A stretch of 24,508 bases of DNA from contig FR887325.1 of assembly GCA_000436755.1 (NCBI GenBank), positions 27,877 to 52,384 of the forward strand. The letters run 5' to 3'. Position numbers and translations under genes: made by a program. Below the pieces are notes generated by a model. That model worked only from the letters and a program-made list of their open reading frames with translations. It did no database searches and was not told the origin of the DNA. Position 1 is the first letter of the stretch. Every line of letters starts with the position of its first letter. The stretch is from Clostridium sp. CAG:253 (GTDB lineage Bacteria > Bacillota > Clostridia > Lachnospirales > Lachnospiraceae). Shown here piece after piece: positions 19,093-24,508 of the stretch.

Positions 19093-19422
19093 CGAATCTA
19101 TAATCCCCATTATAACCCCTTTTCCGCTGAGCTCATTTTCAGTTATGCGGTTCTGCATAATCTCCACTTTTTCCTGTGTATCTTTTGGGGCATTTTTTAA
19201 AATTTGATTCATTTTTCCGGTATCTGATTTATCTGCCTTTGTTGGATAAACTCTCCCTGGCTCTTCAATATAAATTATCTCCGGTACATTTCTTAATTCA
19301 TCGAGCAATTCATATGCAATGTCAACTATCGCATACTGTGCAAGCAGTTCTGATACTTTTACACTTTCGTCAATCTCTCTCACCCTGTCAAGACTTCCAT
19401 AATATTTGACTATTACCTTCAC
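18079..19422 (-). CDS. serine recombinase B fused in frame to the protease propeptide
   Basis: The 447-residue ORF is a chimera. Residues 1-111 are the propeptide and catalytic-Asp motif of the S8 protease (…VIMGIIDSG). Residues 112-133 come from the element's end, and from 134 it is a serine recombinase. The catalytic domain has YIRLS (Ser144), DRPEFKRM and VKDLSRIGRD, followed by a recombinase DNA-binding domain (NYVGAFAPYGY, then KWYPQTVSRIL). It lacks a zinc ribbon. The recombinase's own start is probably GTG 19023 (314 residues), which aligns with the start of recombinase C, although its AGAAAGGA box is very close. The GTG at 19422 has GGGAGG eight bases upstream and is the protease's start. 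Integration thus places recombinase B under protease expression signals. Confidence 0.88.
   Translation of the reverse strand: MKVIVKYYGSLDRVREIDESVKVSELLAQYAIVDIAYELLDELRNVPEIIYIEEPGRVYPTKADKSDTGKMNQILKNAPKDTQEKVEIMQNRITENELSGKGVIMGIIDSGDCVKKNIGNFRNNSFGNINRKDVYRAAIYIRLSRKDKENTGFYSESIYSQSKIINEYIENYNKVNGDSISICDIYIDDGYSGQNFDRPEFKRMIYDIEDNYINCIVVKDLSRIGRDYIEVGRFLKYYLRKRKIRLISIADVYDTKNDTDIFQTQMYIQMKSIINDEYSRDISVKVRSQLYASMRKGNYVGAFAPYGYKKSCKDKNKLIPDKEVTDTINDIFYLRSQGYSLKKIADCLNDKKVLTPFELRKKNKEKFRTPFQKNTELSEKKRKWYPQTVSRILSNEIYAGVLSQGKNRKISYKLGKTVKEDREKWVVCEKKELAVVENELYMKVNKK
19079..19094. other. element junction, high-coordinate end (attachment site)
   Basis: Inverted repeat arm TTAACACAA (19079-19087), then T and five C (19088-19093), then protease sequence. 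CAATCCCCC (19085-19093) is also found at the other junction (17305-17313). Confidence 0.8.
19093..19422 (-). pseudogene. Csp-like S8 protease, N-terminal part (propeptide and catalytic Asp)
   Basis: Codons 1-110 of the interrupted protease. The region LLAQYAIVDIAYELLDELRN followed by VPEIIYIEEPGRVY matches the propeptide layout of Csp-type subtilisins (an 'EI.YIE.P.R' block before the protease core). GKGVIMGIIDSG then begins the core, with Asp109 as the first member of the catalytic triad. Start GTG 19422 with GGGAGG; it lies 15 bases after the stop of recombinase A, so the two may share a transcript. Joined to 17311-15983 it gives 552 residues, the usual size for the family. Whether this is CspA, CspB or CspC-like, or a non-spore paralogue, cannot be said. 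Confidence 0.88.
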
Positions 19423-19437
19423 TCTAAAAGCCTCCCA

Positions 19438-20631
19438 TCATCTCTTAAAACGCCAAAATATAACTATATTTTCGTTCTCGCCGACAAATATCTTCTTTAC
19501 AAATATATTCAGCAACATTTCTCTTTCCACATTCGTACTTAAATTATTTTGATTTTTTTTAACGTACTCACAAATATTACTTTCTTTTCCACTGCTTTTT
19601 GTTTCCTCTGTCAAAAAAATATCCAGTCTGTCAAAAAAAAGCTGATATAACCTCTCGGTTTTTATCAGCTTTTTTTCTCTTCCGGTACAGTTTCTGCAGC
19701 AGAGCCATCCCTTTTTTGCCCTATCCGTTACAAGTGCCTTTTTACATATCATACATTTTGTAAGTCCATGAAAAATATGTCTTGGCTCCTTCCTTTTGTG
19801 ATTTTTTCCATAATACTTTATTATATCCTCTGAGAGCATTGTTTTGTCTACTATAGCAATGTCATTCTCTGTGTCTCTGCTTATCTTCCACTGCTCCGGG
19901 TATTGTTTAGTCCTTTTTTTAGGCAGAACAATTTCATTTTCATATCTGTGCCAGACATGATACCCGAGATATGACGGTTCATGAAGTATTCTCCACACCA
20001 TCGATACAGTCATATCAAATGTATGTGCAATCTTTTCGTATGTAATGCCGTCACATCTCATTTTATACATCATTCTTATATCTTCCGCTTTTCTTTCGTC
20101 TATCACTATTTTCCCGTTTTCCGCCTTATAACCATACGGAAGTTTTGCAACAGCATATTCACCAGCATTTTTCTTTGCCTCAAGTGCACTTCTCACCTTT
20201 CTTGAAATATCACTGCAGTAATACTCGTTAAATAATGTTTTAAACGGATGTATAATGCCCGCATCCTCTGCGCTGTCACTGTCGTAACTGTCCAATATGG
20301 CTATAAATCTTACCTGTTTTAAAGGAAAGTATTTTTCACGTAATTCTGATACAAGCAGATGTTCCCTGCTAAGTCTTGAAAAATCTTTTACTATGACAAT
20401 ATGTGCCTGTTTAAGTTCCACACATGCAAGCATTTTCATAAATGCCGGTCTTTTCCTGTCCGTTCCGCTAAATCCTTCATCCACAAATTCACATATGCTT
20501 TCATTGTCTGAACATAAATCATTATCACTGACATAACTTCTCAAAAGAAACATCTGGTTCTCGATAGTATTGCTTACCGAATTTTTTCTTTTATCTTTTT
20601 TGGATATTCTCGCATATAACGCTATCACGCT
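19438..20631 (-). CDS. serine recombinase A with zinc ribbon, outside the element
   Basis: Site-specific recombinase of 397 residues with the full set of domains. The catalytic domain has YARIS near the start, DRKRPAFMKM and VKDFSRLSRE. A recombinase domain follows (EYAVAKLPYGY, then TVSMVWRIL), then a zinc ribbon with CMIC and CCRNC at about residues 300-325, and a C-terminal helical tail. The ORF is open to a TTG at 20643, but GTG 20631 has GGAG six bases upstream and matches family starts, so I prefer it. It begins about 40 bases after the lipoprotein gene and ends 15 bases before the protease start. It is outside the inverted repeats that bound the element, so it would stay after excision. 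Confidence 0.9.
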   Translation of the reverse strand, partial: SVIALYARISKKDKRKNSVSNTIENQMFLLRSYVSDNDLCSDNESICEFVDEGFSGTDRKRPAFMKMLACVELKQAHIVIVKDFSRLSREHLLVSELREKYFPLKQVRFIAILDSYDSDSAEDAGIIHPFKTLFNEYYCSDISRKVRSALEAKKNAGEYAVAKLPYGYKAENGKIVIDERKAEDIRMMYKMRCDGITYEKIAHTFDMTVSMVWRILHEPSYLGYHVWHRYENEIVLPKKRTKQYPEQWKISRDTENDIAIVDKTMLSEDIIKYYGKNHKRKEPRHIFHGLTKCMICKKALVTDRAKKGWLCCRNCTGREKKLIKTERLYQLFFDRLDIFLTEETKSSGKESNICEYVKKNQNNLSTNVEREMLLNIFVKKIFVGENENIVIFWRFKR

Positions 20632-20670
20632 TTTCTCCAACAAATTTTTTCTTATCTCATACTATGCAGC

Positions 20671-21267
20671 CTAGTTTGTACTATTTCCGCTGCCTGAAGT
20701 TTCCTTATCAGTGTTTTTTGCATTTTTTCCTGTCTCTTCTCTTATAAGCACTTTGGAAACATTATCTCCGTCTAATGCAATTTCTATTATGCATCCTTTT
20801 TTTATATCTGAAACTGATGCATCTGTTTTTTCCTGATTCATTCCAGCCTTTTGAACAATAACATTATCACCTAACGTAACAGTTGAAGTTTCTCCTGTGC
20901 TCTTAAACCCTGGCATACCACCTTTTGCATCAGGTGCTCCGCTTCCATGCGGCTTCTGTGGCTTCTCACCATTCTTTGCGTCAGGTGCTCCACTTCCATG
21001 CGGCTTCTGTGGTTGATTTTCATCTCTTGATAAAACCTCATAAGTAATTTTGCCGTCATCGCTTACGCTCTTAACTTTTCCATATATAGTATATTCGCTT
21101 ACTTCTGCACTTGTATAACTGTTTGAATTATCTGAATTTGAAGATGATGCAGCATCGGATGAAGCAGTATTAGAACTGCTGTCTGAACTGTTTTTTTCTG
21201 AGCATCCTGTAATCATTGATACAGTAATCACAAGCCCCATCACTACAGCTAAAAATCTTTTTTTCAT
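20671..21267 (-). CDS. lipoprotein with internal repeat, function unknown
   Basis: Predicted secreted, membrane-anchored lipoprotein of 198 residues. The N-terminus is a signal peptide ending in the lipobox MITGC (Cys22). A Ser/Asn-rich linker follows, then a small beta-rich domain (YTIYGKVKSVSDDGKITYEV … TVTLGDNVIVQKAG … DIKKGCIIEIALDG). Related arrangements, with a Pro/Gly-rich insert between the two halves of an OB-like domain, occur in other Firmicutes lipoproteins of unknown role. The insert here is two copies of QKPHGSGAPDAK. The ribosome binding site (AGGGA) is weak. A tandem 11-base repeat lies upstream and may be a regulator site. The next gene is recombinase A. Confidence 0.8.
   Translation of the reverse strand: MKKRFLAVVMGLVITVSMITGCSEKNSSDSSSNTASSDAASSSNSDNSNSYTSAEVSEYTIYGKVKSVSDDGKITYEVLSRDENQPQKPHGSGAPDAKNGEKPQKPHGSGAPDAKGGMPGFKSTGETSTVTLGDNVIVQKAGMNQEKTDASVSDIKKGCIIEIALDGDNVSKVLIREETGKNAKNTDKETSGSGNSTN
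20924..21012. repeat. 51-base-period direct repeat inside the lipoprotein gene
   Basis: Two 38-base copies (20924-20961 and 20975-21012) with two mismatches. The period is 17 codons, so gain or loss of a copy keeps the frame. They encode the repeated QKPHGSGAPDAK segment. Confidence 0.85.
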
Positions 21268-21334
21268 ATAAAATCCCTGCCTTTCTGTTCCTGATACAGT
21301 TATTCTATATAAAGATTTTTAACAAAAAGTGATG

Positions 21335-21356
21335 ATTCTGTGTTTATTCTGTGTTT
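21335..21356. repeat. tandem 11-base direct repeat upstream of the lipoprotein gene
   Basis: ATTCTGTGTTT occurs twice in a row (21335-21345, 21346-21356), about 70-90 bases before the lipoprotein start. A possible promoter TTGTTA/TAACTG with a 17-base gap lies just downstream on the minus strand. An 11-base period fits one helical turn, as in OmpR/PhoB-type sites. Confidence 0.55.
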
Positions 21357-21366
21357 TTTATAAATT

Positions 21367-21388
21367 AAAACTTTTTATTTAAAGTTTT
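21367..21388 (-). terminator. hairpin after citrate synthase, probable terminator
   Basis: AAAACTTT (21367-21374) and AAAGTTTT (21381-21388) form an 8-pair stem with a 6-base loop, six bases past the citrate synthase stop. It is AT-rich, so of modest strength. Confidence 0.5.
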
Positions 21389-21394
21389 CCAAAG

Positions 21395-22771
21395 CTATTT
21401 TCTCTCTTCCAACTCAACATACTCTTTATGATGACCGACATATTTGTATGCAGGTCTTATAATCTTTTCTTTATTTACAAGCTCTTCAAGTCTGTGTGCA
21501 CTCCAGCCTGCAATTCTTGAAAGTGCAAATAACGGTGTAAATAATTCTTCCGGTATTCCAAGCATTGTATATATAAGACCACTGTAAAAATCTACATTTG
21601 CACATACAGGTTTGATAACATGTCTTCTTGCCATGATAAGTTCCGCTGCGATTCTCTCTACTGAATCGTGAAGCAAAAACTCATCCTCCATACCCTTTTC
21701 TTTGGCAAGTTTTTCTGCAAAGCTTTTCAAAATAAGCTCTCTTGGATCTGATATTGTGTATACGGCATGTCCCATACCATAAATAAGACCTGAACCGTCA
21801 AATGCCTCACCCTTAAGAACTTTTTTCAAGTAGCTCTCTATCTGTGCATCATCCTTTGTATCACTAACTTTTTCCTTTATATCAGCAAACATCTGCTGAA
21901 CTTTTAAGTTTGCTCCACCATGACGCGGACCCTTAAGTGATGCAATAGATGCGGCTACTGCCGAATATGTATCTGTTCCTGATGATGTTACAACATGGTT
22001 TGTAAATGTTGAGTTATTTCCACCACCGTGTTCTGCATGAAGAACAAGTGCTGCATCAAGAACTCTCGCTTCAAGCTCTGTATACTTTCCATCCGGTCTC
22101 AACATCTGCAGAATGTTTTCTGCAGTTGATAATCCCTTTATAGGCGGTTTGATAACCAGACTCTCAAGGAAATTGAAATGTCTGTATGCATGATAATTGT
22201 ATACTGCAATCAATGGAAGTTTCGCAATAAGCTGAAGTGACTGTCTTAATACATTTGGTATCGAAATATCATCCGGATTACTGTCATAAGAATATAGTGT
22301 AAGAACACTCTTCTGAAGACCATTCATAAGATTTGCACTAGGTGCTTTCATGATAACATCTCTTACAAACTGTCCTGACAATTCCTGAAGACTGCCTACA
22401 ATCTCTATAAACACTTCCAACTGCTCTGCTGTAGGAAGCTTTCCAAATAAAAGAAGATATGTAGTCTCCTCAAATGCAAATTTCTTTTTAATGCCGTAAC
22501 CTACAAGATTCTTAACATCATATCCCTGATAAAAAAGTTTTCCATCTGCCGGCTCCTTAACACCATTTACAACATCATAACCGGTAACGTCCGAAATCTC
22601 CGTAAGTCCCGTCAATACACCTTTTCCGGAACTGTCTCTAAGACCTCTTTTTACATCATATTCCTGATATAAGTTCAGATCTATGGCTCCTGAAACCAAA
22701 CAATTTTCAACCAGGCTGTCAAACTCAACTTCAAGCTGTTTACTTAAAGCCATCATAGATTCATTATCCAT
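21395..22771 (-). CDS. citrate synthase
   Basis: Condenses acetyl-CoA with oxaloacetate to citrate, the entry to the oxidative branch that supplies 2-oxoglutarate for glutamate. The three catalytic residues are visible: His248 (LHAEHGGGNNSTF), His335 (YGMGHAVYTISDPRE) and Asp394 (NVDFYSG), counted from the ATG at 22771. The CoA/oxaloacetate region GPRHGGAN is present. The protein has 458 residues, with an N-terminal extension of about 60-80 residues compared with short bacterial types, as in other Clostridia. The ORF is open to a GTG at 22789, but ATG 22771 follows GGAGG by 7 bases and is the better start. It has its own promoter. Confidence 0.95.
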   Translation of the reverse strand: MDNESMMALSKQLEVEFDSLVENCLVSGAIDLNLYQEYDVKRGLRDSSGKGVLTGLTEISDVTGYDVVNGVKEPADGKLFYQGYDVKNLVGYGIKKKFAFEETTYLLLFGKLPTAEQLEVFIEIVGSLQELSGQFVRDVIMKAPSANLMNGLQKSVLTLYSYDSNPDDISIPNVLRQSLQLIAKLPLIAVYNYHAYRHFNFLESLVIKPPIKGLSTAENILQMLRPDGKYTELEARVLDAALVLHAEHGGGNNSTFTNHVVTSSGTDTYSAVAASIASLKGPRHGGANLKVQQMFADIKEKVSDTKDDAQIESYLKKVLKGEAFDGSGLIYGMGHAVYTISDPRELILKSFAEKLAKEKGMEDEFLLHDSVERIAAELIMARRHVIKPVCANVDFYSGLIYTMLGIPEELFTPLFALSRIAGWSAHRLEELVNKEKIIRPAYKYVGHHKEYVELEERK

Positions 22772-22800
22772 TATGGCACCTCCATTCACTTTTTCTCACC

Positions 22801-22830
22801 ATTTTACATCAAAATAGTAGGTATAGTCAA
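22801..22830 (-). promoter_or_regulatory. sigma-A type promoter for citrate synthase
   Basis: On the minus strand, TTGACT (22830-22825) and TAAAAT (22806-22801) are 18 bases apart. The transcript would start near 22795, about 24 bases before the ATG. Confidence 0.65.
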
Positions 22831-22843
22831 GTTTACAGTCTTT

Positions 22844-22868
22844 AAATATACATATTATATGTATATTT
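22844..22868. promoter_or_regulatory. AT-rich inverted repeat between spo0A and citrate synthase
   Basis: A perfect 10-base inverted repeat (AAATATACAT, 22844-22853; ATGTATATTT, 22859-22868) with a 5-base centre. It starts 8 bases after the spo0A stop and ends 13 bases before the citrate synthase -35 box. It could be a weak terminator or an operator. Confidence 0.45.
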
Positions 22869-22876
22869 ATTTAGAA

Positions 22877-23707
22877 TTAAGATGCATTGCATGCACAATA
22901 CTCCAATCTCAATTTATCAGTGAGCAGTGCTATAAATTCTGAATTTGTCGGCTTGCTTTTCTTTGAATTGATTGTGATAAATATTTCCTCCAGCATCTCT
23001 CTGTTTCCCCTCCTGAATGCAACTTCTATTGCATGTCTTATCGTTCTCTCGACACTGCTTGATGTTGTATTATATTTCTTAGCTATCGCCGGATATAAAC
23101 ACTTTGTTATGAAATGCAGCATATTCTTATCATAAAATGCAAGCATTATCCCCTCTCTGATATACTGGTATCCTTTAATGTGAGCCGGAATACCAATCTC
23201 TAACAAAAGATTTGTCACATCCACTTCAAGATTTACGGTTCGGACATCATCGGATGATTTTACCGCCTCATACTCTTTTACATTTTTTAACAAACTGCCT
23301 CTTGATAAATGCCCGTTTTCTCTGATATATCTCTTATTCACAAGCTGCAAAACCCTTGCTATAAGCATCTGATTAGATACAGGCTTCATCATATAATAAT
23401 CAGCACCGTATTTTATTGCCTGCTCAACAAGATTTTCCATTCTCAATGCTGTCTGAATAATGAAAATCGGCTTTCTACCTGACATATTGGAACATTCTTC
23501 TAATATTCCAATGCCGTCTAACCCTGATAGTATCATATCCATCACAATAACATCTGCCTTTCCATCACTAACTGCTCTAAGAACCTTGTTACCATCACCT
23601 GTCGACAATATCACTTCCATTCCTTTTGATTCCATTGAAAGCTGTTTGCTTTCCCTATCCTGTACATTACTGTCTGCTATAATTACTTTTAACTGCGTAT
23701 CTTTCAT
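22877..23707 (-). CDS. spo0A: sporulation master regulator Spo0A
   Basis: Response regulator that starts sporulation when phosphorylated. The receiver domain (residues 1-120) has the acidic pocket at Asp12, phospho-acceptor Asp57 (IVMDMILSGLDG), Thr86 and Lys108 (MMKPVS). The C-terminal domain is the distinctive Spo0A effector: VTNLLLEIGIPAHIKGYQYI at about 164-183, then YPAIAKKYNTTSSSVERTIRHAIE at about 205-228, which is the DNA-recognition helix-turn-helix. The length of 276 residues is normal. The ATG follows AAGGAG by 6 bases. The usual neighbour spoIVB is absent; instead a response regulator gene lies upstream and citrate synthase downstream. Its presence indicates a spore-forming lineage. 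Confidence 0.97.
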   Translation of the reverse strand: MKDTQLKVIIADSNVQDRESKQLSMESKGMEVILSTGDGNKVLRAVSDGKADVIVMDMILSGLDGIGILEECSNMSGRKPIFIIQTALRMENLVEQAIKYGADYYMMKPVSNQMLIARVLQLVNKRYIRENGHLSRGSLLKNVKEYEAVKSSDDVRTVNLEVDVTNLLLEIGIPAHIKGYQYIREGIMLAFYDKNMLHFITKCLYPAIAKKYNTTSSSVERTIRHAIEVAFRRGNREMLEEIFITINSKKSKPTNSEFIALLTDKLRLEYCACNAS

Positions 23708-23866
23708 TATTCTCTCCTTTTCGATATACTTTTCCTCTACCCACTTTGTTAAAAAACTCTACCCACACTATTAAATATAAAAGTAATGTTTTTTGCATTC
23801 ACATATAATTATACATACGAAAAGGGAATGCTTATGTATTTAAAAAGGAATTGAAATGGAATTTAA

Positions 23867-24508
23867 CTAAATATATTTTGCAAGAAGTGCCATTCTGGCT
23901 TCCGCCCAGCTGTAATCAAGCATATATTCTCCTAAAAATTTTTCTGCTGCCCTCTCATCTCCGTCAAGCAGATCATAAAGGTCACAGTCAAAAAGTGCTG
24001 TATTTACCCTCTTTATACCTCTCGATGATACAAGTATGTCTCCTATATCATTTTCTTTGAGTTCTTTTTCGAGCGTTTTTCCAATCTTGCTGCACAAATT
24101 TTGTGTGTAAGAGTCATTGGGTCTTTCCTCCCACAATGTTCCGATAATCTGATCCGTTGTGACGGTTCCTCCACGTCTGTCTACAAGCAGTGCCAGCAGT
24201 TCTTTTGCTTTATTGCTCTTAAACATAACAGGATTTTCATTTACAAAAATATCAAAATGCCCGAAGGTTCTCACATAAATTCTGCTTTTTCTTCTTTTTG
24301 AAAGTAATCTTGCCGATTCTACGGCATATTCAAGCTGTTCACTTGAAAAAGGTTTTACAAGGTATGCCGCCGCATGCAATTTTATTGCCTCATACGCATA
24401 TTTTTCATACCCTGTTATATAAATGAGCATAATATCAGGATTTATATCTCTAAAAATACTTCCAAGATTTATCCCGTCAATGCCTTTCATTTTCACATCA
24501 AGTATTGC
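23867..24508 (-). CDS. response regulator with winged-helix and activator-type output domain, partial
   Basis: The 5' end lies beyond the window; 213 codons are open from the edge. The remaining receiver begins at the phospho-acceptor region (ILDVKMKGIDG) and includes the conserved Thr (YITGYEKYA) and Lys (AYLVKPFS). The output part starts with RTFGHFDIFVNE and a winged-helix DNA-binding segment (KAKELLALLVDRRGG … IIGTLWEE), then a short helical region ending LDYSWAEARMALL, as in SARP/BTAD-type activators common in Lachnospiraceae. The gene lies 159 bases before spo0A on the same strand. Its sensor kinase is not in view, and its target is unknown. Confidence 0.85.
   Translation of the reverse strand, partial: AILDVKMKGIDGINLGSIFRDINPDIMLIYITGYEKYAYEAIKLHAAAYLVKPFSSEQLEYAVESARLLSKRRKSRIYVRTFGHFDIFVNENPVMFKSNKAKELLALLVDRRGGTVTTDQIIGTLWEERPNDSYTQNLCSKIGKTLEKELKENDIGDILVSSRGIKRVNTALFDCDLYDLLDGDERAAEKFLGEYMLDYSWAEARMALLAKYI

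Noticed and set aside
17305-19093. Simple transposon insertion with a 9-base target duplication (CAATCCCCC at both ends).
   Set aside because: Removing one copy of the 9-base repeat leaves five G and puts a stop in the protease frame. The serine-recombinase crossover model with a four-G target restores the frame and also explains the extra G at the other end.
15983-20631. Spo0A-binding boxes near the interrupted protease.
   Set aside because: I looked for TGNCGAA-like sites upstream of recombinase A and the protease and saw none I could defend.

Overview
The window reads as chromosomal DNA of a low-GC, spore-forming Clostridia, most likely a Lachnospiraceae. The grounds are AT-rich intergenic DNA, GGAGG-type ribosome binding sites with frequent GTG and TTG starts, a clear Spo0A, a Csp-like subtilisin of the type linked to spore germination, ATP-dependent PEP carboxykinase, and a GH43 xylan-degrading enzyme. 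Nearly every gene is on the minus strand; only the GH43 enzyme is on the plus strand.

Reading along the minus strand from the right: a partial response regulator with a winged-helix output domain (24508-23867), spo0A (23707-22877), citrate synthase (22771-21395), a small lipoprotein (21267-20671), and then a recombinase-rich segment (20631-15983). Next come pckA (15753-14149), a chemoreceptor broken by a one-base frameshift (14030-12326), a ZIP metal transporter (12163-11387) and an unrecognised coiled, charged protein (11264-10605) that converges on the GH43 enzyme (9122-10624). That enzyme is divergent from an AraC-type regulator (8904-8020). Left of this are a NatAB-like ABC exporter pair (7900-5754) and a compact five-gene operon: gltX, an HPt protein, RNase H, a six-helix chemoreceptor and a Tet(M)-like GTPase that runs off the left edge.

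The most striking part is 20631-15983. A Csp-like S8 protease gene is split into an N-terminal piece (19422-19093, propeptide plus catalytic Asp) and a C-terminal piece (17311-15983, His, Asn and Ser). Between them lies a 1.78 kb element that codes for nothing except two small serine recombinases. The element ends in the 9-base inverted repeats TTGTGTTAA/TTAACACAA, each next to a G-tract of attachment-site type. If crossover is placed at the central GG of a symmetric attP, excision rejoins the protease exactly in frame (D-S-G-I-D-Y) and gives a 552-residue protein. In the integrated state the protease start drives a fused propeptide-recombinase ORF, and the stop codon of the second recombinase is formed by the junction. 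A third, full-size serine recombinase sits just upstream of the protease, outside the element. This resembles intervening elements removed from sporulation genes, but excision is inferred from sequence only.

No tRNA, rRNA or CRISPR array was seen, and no gene-free stretch exceeds about 300 bases.
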